Shown here: positions 55,820 through 63,715 of the stretch, piece by piece | Layout of the letters: each line of letters opens with the position of its first letter | Numbering within the stretch: the first letter of the stretch is position 1 | Source of the DNA: Dinoroseobacter sp965279125 | GTDB taxonomy: Bacteria > Pseudomonadota > Alphaproteobacteria > Rhodobacterales > Rhodobacteraceae | DNA: 64,000 nucleotides | Assembly (NCBI GenBank): GCA_965279125.1 | Contig: CBDIHL010000043.1 | Location: forward strand, 124,001 to 188,000 | Direction of reading: 5' to 3' | Program-made: the position numbers and the translations under genes | The notes under the pieces: generated by a model | The model's database searches: none | Told to the model about the DNA's origin: nothing | What the model saw: the letters and a program-made list of their open reading frames with translations, nothing else

Positions 55820-57343
55820 ATGTATGACGTTGTAATCTCAGGCGGCGGGCCGGTTGGTCTGGGCCTCGCCATCGAGCTGGGCCAGCGCGGCCGCAAGGTC
55901 GCCGTGATCGAGCGCAACGAGACCCCGCCCCTGATCCCCAAGGGCCAGAACCTGACGCAACGCACGATGGAACACATGGCCGCCTGGGGGGTGGAGGAGG
56001 ACATTCGCGACGCCAAGACCATCCCGAAGGGCGTGGGGCTTGGGGGGCTGACAGCGTATGGCTCGCTGACCTCGGGCTATCATTACGACTGGTATAAGCG
56101 GGCGTCGGTGGCCCCGTTCTACTCGGCTGAGAACGAGCGTTTGCCGCAATACGCGACCGAAGCGGTGTTGCGCGCGCGGCTGGAGGCTTTGCCGGGGGTC
56201 GATACCTTCTACGGCTGGAAAACCGAGAGCCATGCGCAGGATGATGCGGGCGTGACCTTGAAGATATCGCGCGGGGCTGAGCTGCATGATGTGCGCGCCT
56301 CGTATGCGGTGGCCTGCGAGGGCAGTCGCTCGCGGCTCAGGGACGCGGCGGGCATTACCGAGACGCGGCAGGATCATGACAAGCTGATGGTGCTGGTGGT
56401 GTTCCGCTCGCCTGCGTTTTTCGAGCTGCTGCAAGAGCGGTTCCCCGACAAGCAGTTCTACAACGTCATTCACCCCGATCTCGACGGCTATTGGCAGTTT
56501 TTCGGGATGGTCGATTGGGGCCAGACCTTCTTCTTCCACGCGCCGATCCCGAGCGATACCGATCGCGAGAGCTTTGATTTCGCAGGCTATATCCAAAGTG
56601 CGATTGGCGAGGATGTGGCGCTCGAGACCGAATATGTCGGCTTCTGGGACCTGCGCATCACCTTGGCGGATCAATACCGCAAGGGCCGCGTGTTTATCGC
56701 CGGAGACGCCGCCCACTCGCACCCGCCCTATGGCGGCTACGGGATCAATACGGGGTTCGAGGATGCGCGCAATCTCGGCTGGAAACTGGCCGCGATGCTG
56801 GAAGGATGGGGGTCGGAGGCGCTGCTCGACAGCTATCAGGCCGAGCGGCATCCGGTCTTCGCCTCCACCGCGCGGGACTTTATCGAGAAATTCATCCGCG
56901 ATGACCGGGCGTTTATTGAGGCGCATGATCCCAAGCGCGACAAAGCAGATTTCGAGGCCGCTTGGGCGGCGCGCGCCAAGGGCAGTGCAGATGCCGGGAT
57001 CGGCGGGTTTCGCCCGCATTACGGGGATACGCCGTCGGCGGTCGGGACGCATTCGATGCGGGCGAAGGCAGGGCAACACTTGCCGCCGCAGGTGTTGCCG
57101 AGCGGGCGGTGCGTGCCCGGGGAGTTGTCGGGCGCTGGGTTTACATGGGTGTCGCTCGACGGGAGTGCGCCGGATGTGGCGGGGGTTGGCGTGCCTGTGG
57201 AGATTGTGTGCGAGGATGCGCCGGAGGTGGCTGAGACTTACGGGGCCTCGCAGATTTTGCTGAGGCCGGATGGGTTTGTGGCTTGGGTTGGCGAGAATTC
57301 TACCGACGTCAACGCCGCCATGAACGCTGCCTTTAATCGCTGA
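55820..57343 (+). CDS. FAD-dependent aromatic monooxygenase, phenol hydroxylase-like
   Basis: A 507-residue class A flavoprotein hydroxylase. The FAD fold S-G-G-G-P-V-G-L-G-L-A is at 7-17, the D-G-type motif appears as A-C-E-G-S-R-S, and the ribityl-binding G-R-V-F-I-A-G-D-A-A-H-S-H-P-P is present. After it lies a C-terminal thioredoxin-like domain typical of phenol 2-monooxygenase relatives. It should hydroxylate an aromatic or heteroaromatic ring using NAD(P)H and oxygen. Substrate unknown. Confidence 0.92.
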   Translation: MYDVVISGGGPVGLGLAIELGQRGRKVAVIERNETPPLIPKGQNLTQRTMEHMAAWGVEEDIRDAKTIPKGVGLGGLTAYGSLTSGYHYDWYKRASVAPFYSAENERLPQYATEAVLRARLEALPGVDTFYGWKTESHAQDDAGVTLKISRGAELHDVRASYAVACEGSRSRLRDAAGITETRQDHDKLMVLVVFRSPAFFELLQERFPDKQFYNVIHPDLDGYWQFFGMVDWGQTFFFHAPIPSDTDRESFDFAGYIQSAIGEDVALETEYVGFWDLRITLADQYRKGRVFIAGDAAHSHPPYGGYGINTGFEDARNLGWKLAAMLEGWGSEALLDSYQAERHPVFASTARDFIEKFIRDDRAFIEAHDPKRDKADFEAAWAARAKGSADAGIGGFRPHYGDTPSAVGTHSMRAKAGQHLPPQVLPSGRCVPGELSGAGFTWVSLDGSAPDVAGVGVPVEIVCEDAPEVAETYGASQILLRPDGFVAWVGENSTDVNAAMNAAFNR

Positions 57344-57446
57344 GGGCAGCCCCCTCCCGGGGGGAGGGTGGAGACTGACAAGAAAAGGTCCAGTGGACCT
57401 TTTCCAGTCGGAACGCGTCCGGCAGGACGCAGGACAGGGGCTGCCC
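57344..57446. terminator. compound hairpin array between convergent genes
   Basis: GGGCAGCCCC (57344-57353) pairs with GGGGCTGCCC (57437-57446), enclosing AAAAGGTCCA/TGGACCTTTT (57383-57403) and GCGTCC/GGACGC (57415-57430). The element starts right after the monooxygenase stop and lies in front of the convergent nitroreductase stop. Bidirectional terminator is likely. Confidence 0.6.
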
Positions 57447-57465
57447 GGCGGCGCCGGGCAAGTGC

Positions 57466-58263
57466 CTAGTCGATCCTACTCGCATCCTTATACATCACCC
57501 GATGCCGCCGCGTCTTGATCCACTCGGCCAGCTCGTCATCCTCCATGAACTTACTCATGTCGTAGCCATCGAAATGCGCGATTTCCTCAAGCGGCTTGCG
57601 GTAGCGCTTGTAAGGCTCATCCGCGGGCGGGCCGAACAGCATGATGTCGAGCACGGAAATCTCGTCGGGAATGCCCAGAAGCGGGCGGATCGCCTGTTGC
57701 GCCTCCTCCTGCCCGATGGCCGTGACCCACCAAACCGTGTAGCCCAAAGCCGCAGCCGCCAAATGCGCCGACATGGTCGAGGCGGCGACGGATTGCAGCA
57801 AGATCCGCTCGGCATTCTCCTTGTACATCCGGTCCAGATCCGAGCCGTCATTGAACACCGGAAACGCATTCACCCAGCGCATGTCCGAGCACACCACAAC
57901 AAAACCCGGCGCACTCGCCAGCCCGCGATAATCAGGCGTCGGGAACTTCATCTTGGCCTTGGCGCGAAAGCGCTGCTCGGCCACGAAATATTCGGTGATC
58001 TTGTCCTTAAGGGCTTGATCACGCACGACGATATACTGCCACGGCTGCGCGTTGGCGCCCGAGGGTCCGTGGCGCGCGGCCTCGAGGATCATGTTGAAAT
58101 GCTCGGTCGGGACCTCGTAGTCGCGATCGAACTTGCGGACCGTGACGCGGTTGCGGATCACCTCCATCAGCGCGTCATAGCGGGTGGTGTCGCCGATCTG
58201 CGGCAGGTCCACCTGCGATTGGGCCTCTGCCATATCGACGGCTGGGGTTGTCTCGTCACTCAT
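57466..58263 (-). CDS. nitroreductase family protein
   Basis: A 265-residue FMN-dependent reductase. The family core is R-N-R-V-T-V-R-K-F-D for FMN phosphate, A-A-R-H-G-P-S-G-A-N-A-Q-P-W for the flavin loop and a later A-A-A-L-G-Y-T-V-W-W. Members reduce nitroaromatics, quinones or flavins; in a catabolic locus a flavin- or enoate-type role is possible. The ATG at 58263 is preferred; a longer frame would add 13 residues. Confidence 0.9.
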   Translation of the reverse strand: MSDETTPAVDMAEAQSQVDLPQIGDTTRYDALMEVIRNRVTVRKFDRDYEVPTEHFNMILEAARHGPSGANAQPWQYIVVRDQALKDKITEYFVAEQRFRAKAKMKFPTPDYRGLASAPGFVVVCSDMRWVNAFPVFNDGSDLDRMYKENAERILLQSVAASTMSAHLAAAALGYTVWWVTAIGQEEAQQAIRPLLGIPDEISVLDIMLFGPPADEPYKRYRKPLEEIAHFDGYDMSKFMEDDELAEWIKTRRHRVMYKDASRID

Positions 58264-58432
58264 CGCACTCTCCTTAACGAAGTGTTCACGAAATCCTAGC
58301 ATGTGAAGGCAGGAGTTGATTCAGAAATGTCACGCTTCCTGTCTAGGTGTAGGGGTGGGCTTGCCCCCCTGCCCCCTCATCGGGTTTTATCCTCAAAACC
58401 CTGTGAATAAAGTTGCCAAAGGGGCGAGCCGT

Positions 58433-59023
58433 ATGATGAACCGTCGCGATTTCTTAACGACCACCGGGGCCGCTGCGGGCCTGATGTTGGCCTCCACCAG
58501 CTTTGTGGAAGCGCAAAACACCCGCCGCCGCGTACTGACGCCGGAGGATATGGTGCCCACCGAGATCCGGGTGCGCCGCGGGTTCGAGCCTGGCGAAATC
58601 CATGTCGATCCTGGTCAATTCGCGCTCTACTGGATTACCGCCCCGCGCAAGGCAATCCGCTATCGCGTCGGGATCGGACGTCCGGGTCTGTACGAGAGTG
58701 GCGAGTTTACGGTTGGGCGCAAAGCCGAATGGCCGCGCTGGACACCAACTGCGGCGATGATCAAACGCAATGCGAGCTATGCGCGGTTCGCCGACGGGAT
58801 GCCCGGAGGGCCGAACAACCCACTGGGCGCGCGTGCGCTTTACCTCTATGACGCGCGGGGCCGCGATACGATGCTGCGCATCCACGGCACCAACCAGCCT
58901 CGGACCATCGGGCACGCGGTCTCGAACGGCTGCGCGCGAATGCTGAACGAATACATCATCGACCTTTATGCGCGGGTGCCGGTTGGGACACGGGTTGTGC
59001 TTTATCCAGTTCGCACGAGCTAA
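58433..59023 (+). CDS. Tat-exported L,D-transpeptidase (YkuD family)
   Basis: Cross-links peptidoglycan or attaches proteins to it in the periplasm. The 196-residue precursor has a twin-arginine signal (N-R-R-D-F-L then a hydrophobic core, to about residue 27). The YkuD catalytic motif is complete: H151-G-T-N and S164-N-G-C167-A-R-M, with the nucleophilic cysteine at 167. AAGGGG lies about eight bases before the first of two adjacent ATGs. Confidence 0.94.
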   Translation: MMNRRDFLTTTGAAAGLMLASTSFVEAQNTRRRVLTPEDMVPTEIRVRRGFEPGEIHVDPGQFALYWITAPRKAIRYRVGIGRPGLYESGEFTVGRKAEWPRWTPTAAMIKRNASYARFADGMPGGPNNPLGARALYLYDARGRDTMLRIHGTNQPRTIGHAVSNGCARMLNEYIIDLYARVPVGTRVVLYPVRTS

Positions 59024-59334
59024 CACCGGTTGAAAAGGCATGCGAACTTCAGGAGAGGATGACAGACGGTCGAAGTTCTCAGTGTCTCGTTGTTGAGGCG
59101 AATTAAGCTGACAGAAAACGGGTCTGATCGCGAACACATAGCTGTCAGGATCTCGGGCAGTTGGAGGCCTTAACCGTGTCACCTCCGAGCGCGGTTTGCC
59201 AAAGTAGATTGGCTCGGGCAACTGCACAGTGTTCACCGGCCTGGCGATCCTCAAATGGGTTCAAGAGACGGAAATCTATTGGCGCGATGGCGACGTGATC
59301 AAGTGAGGGACTGAAACTAGGCGCTTTCCACTCC
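59024..59334. other. gene-poor stretch with a possible coding remnant
   Basis: No convincing gene. In one plus-strand frame, 59208-59306 reads as a short protein-like tail (G-L-A-I-L-K-W-V-Q-E-T-E-I-Y-W-R-D-G-D-V-I-K) between stop codons, which may be the remnant of a lost gene. I could not identify it. Confidence 0.35.
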
Positions 59335-59550
59335 TTATTGCGGCTGCCTCACGTGAACGGGTGGTACTGCCGCAAAGTTGACTTCCAAATCTTGTTCCGC
59401 AAGGAGGGCGACGCAAACTGCGAGGTCCGCTTCGGCGGGAACATGCGACGCAGAGAATTGCAGCCACACGGTGAATGCTAACGACAAAACAGCAACAGCG
59501 GTATTGGTTGCGTTCAAAAAAAGCGTGACGCGGTCATTGGTACTGGGCAT
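59335..59550 (-). CDS. small unknown protein with one membrane segment
   Basis: A 71-residue reading from an ATG at 59550, preceded by GGAG at six bases. It has a single hydrophobic segment (about 12-30, A-V-A-V-L-S-L-A-F-T-V-W-L) and an acidic region after it. Not recognised. The plausible ribosome site is the main support; a competing plus-strand frame covers the same DNA. Confidence 0.4.
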   Translation of the reverse strand: MPSTNDRVTLFLNATNTAVAVLSLAFTVWLQFSASHVPAEADLAVCVALLAEQDLEVNFAAVPPVHVRQPQ

Positions 59551-60037
59551 ATTGCTCTCCAAGTTTGTCCTTTGAGGCAAATCTAAACGAGCAAAAAAAT
59601 ACTGTTAACTCACTGTAGTGAAACAGAAAAATTAAGGGCAACTTGCAGGTGTTCCATCCTATCCAATAACTTTTGCAACATAATTGAGCGTGCACGCAAA
59701 AGATGCAGAGTTCAGTCCCAAGTGAACAGATTCATGTGGCCACTCTGGGAGTGTTACTGACTGCAAGTTAAGCAGCGAGACGGAACGACTTGAGCGATAC
59801 GAATACATGCCTGTGATTCGTTTGGGTCGATAAAACGCGCCTACGTTTTGCTCTACGCAAATATCACCTGAATCCACAAAACAACAAATGTTCCATAAAT
59901 GTTCCGTTTTGAAACGTGATTATTTGTGACTTTGCATGATTCACGTGTTTATTCGTGCAGACACGAGCGTTTTTTTGTCTGTAAAGTTACATATCTGTTC
60001 GAAAGCTGCAAAATTGCATTTGTCATGGCCTCAAAAG
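59551..60037. other. AT-richer non-coding or decayed stretch
   Basis: Visibly richer in A and T than the rest of the window. A 72-codon minus-strand frame at 59659-59877 begins with GTG and lacks a ribosome site, so I do not call it a gene. No repeat or RNA gene was found. Confidence 0.4.
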
Positions 60038-60526
60038 ATGTACGCGATGGGACGCCACCTACAGCTGGTGAAGCGAAAGCTACCAGACGTTGCACGGCAT
60101 GAAGCGTCACACTTTGGCCTCGAGCATTCTAAAATAATCGCTTCAAAGGACTACGGAGACTTAAATCGCCAACTGGCATTTGAAGCAGCAGAACTACGTG
60201 ACAAAGTTGGCGGACCAGAGTACCCGATAAAGCACCACACCAACCTAGCGGTAATTAAGACTGGCAAAGTCGAAAAGAATTCTGGCTTCACCTTCACAGA
60301 GACGGGGAGCGGGTGGCAATGCAAGCTGCCAGACCGTGCAGTTTTTCACAAGTGGGGCAAAGGTGAGACGCATAAAGCAAATAGGACAACGCAAAAGTTT
60401 GTTGCCCTGATGATAGCCAAGCACGGTGCGGAGCGGGAAAACTTTGATACATTTCCGTTTGACCGAATAGTAATGGCTGAAGCGGCTCAGGAACTAGCTG
60501 AACTGCTGAATGAGTTGCTCGCTTAG
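60038..60526 (+). CDS. unknown lysine-rich protein
   Basis: A reading of 162 residues from an ATG at 60038; the frame is open back to 59936, and no ribosome site settles the start. The protein is basic in its first part (R-H-L-Q-L-V-K-R-K-L-P-D) and ends in an acidic helix (A-Q-E-L-A-E-L-L-N-E-L-L-A). The middle has aromatic-rich K-N-S-G-F-T-F-T-E-T-G-S-G-W-Q-C-K. Codon use is AT-rich and lysine-rich, unlike the host genes, suggesting recent transfer. No family recognised. Confidence 0.5.
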   Translation: MYAMGRHLQLVKRKLPDVARHEASHFGLEHSKIIASKDYGDLNRQLAFEAAELRDKVGGPEYPIKHHTNLAVIKTGKVEKNSGFTFTETGSGWQCKLPDRAVFHKWGKGETHKANRTTQKFVALMIAKHGAERENFDTFPFDRIVMAEAAQELAELLNELLA

Positions 60527-60740
60527 GATTAATCCAAATCAGTTCAGCACTCTAGCTCCACAACATCACGTCCAACGCACTATAAGAACGGCGAGAAGCG
60601 TTGCTAGGCCCGTGTTTCTAGAACTGTGCTGGTTCACGGCGCGGCGCTCACAACACAGTGTGCTAGTGTGTTCTTGGGTTTTCGACGAGTTCCGATGCAA
60701 CCCAGAAATTCTGTAACCTACTGCTTTAACTTTGTTTAAA

Positions 60741-60815
60741 TGGTGCCCGGGGGCGGAATCGAACCACCGACACGAGGATTTTCAATCCACTGCTCTACCC
60801 CTGAGCTACCCGGGC
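60741..60815 (-). tRNA. tRNA-Phe (anticodon GAA)
   Basis: Acceptor GCCCGGG/CCCGGGC with encoded CCA, D arm GCTC/GAGC, anticodon loop TTGAAAA with GAA, and T arm GGTGG-TTCGATT-CCGCC. The anticodon stem reads GTGGA against TCCTC, so positions 28 and 42 would be a U-U mismatch; all other pairs hold. The AT-richer patch lies on its 3' side. Confidence 0.93.
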
Positions 60816-60932
60816 ACGGGTGACGCGGCGTTTGCCTTGTCTGGGTTGCGCGGTTCTAGACCTCGCACTCGGCCAAGTCCATAGGGCGCGGGCAAAAAAT
60901 CGAAGCCTCCCGCACCTTATTTGACGCAAGCC

Positions 60933-61286
60933 TCACAACTCGCGCAGGAACGTCCCGCCATCGCGGCTCGACACGTAAAGCTTGCCGTCCTGAACCGTCA
61001 AAATCGCATGGGCGAACTTGTCTTTGTTGATCTGGGCACCGCCAGCAGATCCGATCGCATTGCGCACGCTTGGCCCGTATTTCAGGATCTCTTCGCCCGT
61101 AAAGCCCGCCTGGATCATGACCTCTGCCAGATCGCGCGCACTGATCGCCTGCGGCTCCCCGACGGAGATGCTTTGCACATCCGCCTCAAGCCGCGCCACA
61201 TTGCTGTCCATGCTCGCGCATCCGATCAGCGCAAGTGCGGCACCAGCCCAAAGGCCCGCGCGCAAGGTTCGGTGATACGGTGTCAT
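60933..61286 (-). CDS. small lipoprotein, candidate pilotin of the secretin
   Basis: A 117-residue protein with a lipoprotein signal (hydrophobic core then L-I-G-C, cysteine at 23) and a mature domain containing a short coiled-coil-like stretch (S-N-V-A-R-L-E-A-D-V-Q-S-I). No named family. Its start overlaps the stop of the secretin gene by four bases (ATGA), and small outer-membrane lipoproteins (pilotins) often guide secretins to the outer membrane. The role is therefore an inference from position and type. Confidence 0.75.
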   Translation of the reverse strand: MTPYHRTLRAGLWAGAALALIGCASMDSNVARLEADVQSISVGEPQAISARDLAEVMIQAGFTGEEILKYGPSVRNAIGSAGGAQINKDKFAHAILTVQDGKLYVSSRDGGTFLREL

Positions 61287-62977
61287 TCCACGGCCACTCC
61301 CATCTCGGTGAGGGCAAAGCGCAGCTCTGCCCGGAATTGGTCTTCATTGACAGCCGTCGCGCGCTGCCCCCGGCCCTGACGCCCATCGAGGCGGTTGCCA
61401 TCGGCATCCACCAGCGTCGCGGTCACGAAGATCGCCACCTGACGCGCGTTGTGTTTCAGGCTGTCGGTGCGCACGGCGCGCCCCAACAAAGGCAAGCGCT
61501 GCGAGCCGGGCAAACCAGCCGAGCCGGTTTGCGTGCGTGTGTCCACAAGCCCCGCCACAGCCGCTGTGCCGCCGCTTTGCAGCTGCACTGTGCTCTTGGC
61601 GGTGCGGCGACTGACGACCGGCAGGCCTTGCGCCCTGCGCGAGATCACATCGCTGACCTCAAGGTTCATATCCAGCGTCATGACCCCGTTCACTCCCACT
61701 TGCGGCGTGATGCTCAGGATCGTGCCCGTCTCGATCTGCTCAAGCTGGCCGCGCGCGACGCCGTTGGTCTCGGAGGTGATCTGGATGTATTCCTCGGTCG
61801 TGACCTTGATCTCGGCGGGGATGCCATCTTGCGCCAACACCTTGGGGCTGGCCACAATCGTCGCCTCATCGTTTTGCGACAATAGGTTCAGCGTCAGGTT
61901 CAGCGCGTTGGTGAAGGTGCGCGTCTGCAGATAGCCGACGCTGATATCGTATTGCGCGCCAGCATTACTGGACGTGTTCCACCCGGCCGAGACTGTCGGA
62001 GCCTGCAATGCCCCCCCGAAATTCAACACATCCGAGCGGTCGAGCACCACGATGCGCGCCTCCAGCATGATATGGCGGCGCGGCACATCGACGGTGCGCA
62101 CGTTCGACAGGATGCGGCGGGCGATATGCTCGGGCGCGCTGATCGAGATGGAGTTCGACACCGCATCCGCGCGCACAAACTCCGTCACCGTGTTCGGGAG
62201 CAGGTTCAACATGCTCTCGGCGGTGACATGGTTCAGCTTGATGATCTGGGTCTGGTGGACATTGGCGGTGTTCAGCGCGAGGGCGGGACCCGGTTCGTCC
62301 ACGCGGGTCAGGTGACTGACAATGACCGACGAGGCGCGCTCGGGTGCTGTGATGGCGATGATGTTGCGACCGGGATCGACGCGGGTGAAAACCTGTAGGT
62401 TTTCGGGCAGCAAGCCACGGGCCTGCTCGGCCTCGATATGCTGCAACGTGATGAAGATCGTCTCGCCATTGCCTTGGTCGATCTGCTCCAGATCGGCGAG
62501 GATGCGCGTCAGGATGTTGCGCGGGGCGGTGACGGCGAGGCGCGTGCTCGATCCGGTCTCGAAGCGCACATATTGCTGCAAAGGCCCCGGCAGAAGCGAG
62601 CGCGCGGCCTCGGGCGAGACATGCTGCAACTTCACCACGCGGGTCTCGGAGACCTCGGTCAGCAAGTCAGATGACGCATCGGCGCTGTAGACGAGGTAAT
62701 AATCGGGGGTGCGTTGGACCTGAAACTCGGTGCCCGCCAGAAGAAGATCAAGCGCACGCTCGACGCTGGAGTTCTCGATCGTGACCGACACCACGCCCTG
62801 AACCGTCGGATCGGCGATAATATTCACCCCCGCCTGCCCTGCCACATCTTCAATGGCCTGCCGCAAGTCCGACTGGAAGAAGACGTTATCCACAACCTGT
62901 TCGTCCTGTGCAGACGCCATCGGCGCACACAGGATCGCTGCGCACACAATAAGTGTACGTAAACCGCTCGTTTTCAT
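61283..62977 (-). CDS. type II/III secretin
   Basis: A 564-residue outer-membrane secretin. It has a signal peptide (about 1-23, ending A-S-A), an STN-like first domain (F-F-Q-S-D-L-R-Q-A-I-E-D-V-A-G-Q-A-G-V-N-I-I), and then several secretin N domains with repeated V-x-L-Q-H-V-x-x-E-x-A-x-x-L-L-P patterns (three such). The C-terminal secretin pore follows (V-A-S-P-K-V-L-A-Q-D-G, then V-A-G-L-V-D-T). No ATPase, inner-membrane platform or pilin genes are in view, so the system is not a complete type II or type IV pilus locus here. It sits between exported paralogs upstream and a lipoprotein downstream. Confidence 0.9.
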   Translation of the reverse strand: MKTSGLRTLIVCAAILCAPMASAQDEQVVDNVFFQSDLRQAIEDVAGQAGVNIIADPTVQGVVSVTIENSSVERALDLLLAGTEFQVQRTPDYYLVYSADASSDLLTEVSETRVVKLQHVSPEAARSLLPGPLQQYVRFETGSSTRLAVTAPRNILTRILADLEQIDQGNGETIFITLQHIEAEQARGLLPENLQVFTRVDPGRNIIAITAPERASSVIVSHLTRVDEPGPALALNTANVHQTQIIKLNHVTAESMLNLLPNTVTEFVRADAVSNSISISAPEHIARRILSNVRTVDVPRRHIMLEARIVVLDRSDVLNFGGALQAPTVSAGWNTSSNAGAQYDISVGYLQTRTFTNALNLTLNLLSQNDEATIVASPKVLAQDGIPAEIKVTTEEYIQITSETNGVARGQLEQIETGTILSITPQVGVNGVMTLDMNLEVSDVISRRAQGLPVVSRRTAKSTVQLQSGGTAAVAGLVDTRTQTGSAGLPGSQRLPLLGRAVRTDSLKHNARQVAIFVTATLVDADGNRLDGRQGRGQRATAVNEDQFRAELRFALTEMGVAVE

Positions 62978-63021
62978 GTAGGCAACCTGCTCTCTGCCCT
63001 TATTTTTTTCTCATTCTAGCC

Positions 63022-63657
63022 TTAACGTTCGAAAATTGAAAGTGCGATTGATGCCGTGTAGGTGCCCGGTGCGGCAAAAATGTCGGCTGAAGTGCTTTCA
63101 AACAAAGGCTGAATGTAGATGCGGCCGATTTTTGGGCCGCGGCGCAGGTTGGATCGGATCCGCCAGTCATGTCGGTTTTGTGTATAGTCCCAAAGCGTCA
63201 GGCTGCCCGGCGCGATGACGTTGGGCTGGCTAAATCCGTCCGGCCCGAGCGACGCATCAATCACCTCTATGCGCACGTCATAGTAGATTTCAGGGACATC
63301 TGCGCCCGGATCAGTGGCATATTCAAACACACCCAAGCGGCGCTTGTTGATCATTTGGCGGTCATCGGGACGCACGCGCAGCTCCACACGGGCGTCGCCC
63401 CACATCGCGAACTCGATATAGCCCTGCCCCGACACGCAAAGCCCCAGCGCCGAGCCGCAGCCCCCGCTTAATTCCATCGACACGTCCGCGCTGCCGCTCT
63501 GCGGAAAGTCGATCCATATGTTCCGGCGCGTTTGCGACAGCACGCTGGTATTGGTGATAACGGTTGCAGGCTCGGACTTGCCTGAGGACACGCTCTGCGC
63601 CTGCACGGGCAGCGCCCATACAATCAGTACCGCAAGGAGGTGGATCAATCGTGTCAT
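63022..63657 (-). CDS. exported protein, paralog of the gene upstream
   Basis: A 211-residue protein with a signal peptide (about 1-20, ending V-Q-A-Q) and a beta-rich mature domain with a disulfide-ready pair (G-G-C-G-S-A-L-G-L-C). The C-terminal part is clearly related to the partial protein at 63716: both share Y-Y-D-V-R, a following D-A-x-L-G-x-D-G-F, K-I-G-R-I-Y-I-Q-P-L-F and P-G-x-Y-T-A-S. That ending resembles secreted fimbrial-type beta domains. Not recognised as a named family. Start chosen at M-T-R-L-I-H with GGAGAG just upstream. Confidence 0.78.
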   Translation of the reverse strand: MTRLIHLLAVLIVWALPVQAQSVSSGKSEPATVITNTSVLSQTRRNIWIDFPQSGSADVSMELSGGCGSALGLCVSGQGYIEFAMWGDARVELRVRPDDRQMINKRRLGVFEYATDPGADVPEIYYDVRIEVIDASLGPDGFSQPNVIAPGSLTLWDYTQNRHDWRIRSNLRRGPKIGRIYIQPLFESTSADIFAAPGTYTASIALSIFER

Positions 63658-63715
63658 TGCTCTCCGCATGTGCGGCCCTCGACCGGGGCCTGCGCCTGGC
63701 AAGACTAACAGCAGA

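Noticed and set aside
59659..59877. 72-codon minus-strand frame as a gene
   Set aside because: GTG start without a ribosome site, no recognisable domain, and AT-rich non-coding surroundings.
60741..60815. tRNA-Phe as an attachment site with a flanking repeat
   Set aside because: I looked for a second copy of the tRNA 3' end on the left side within the window and did not see one; no integrase is present.
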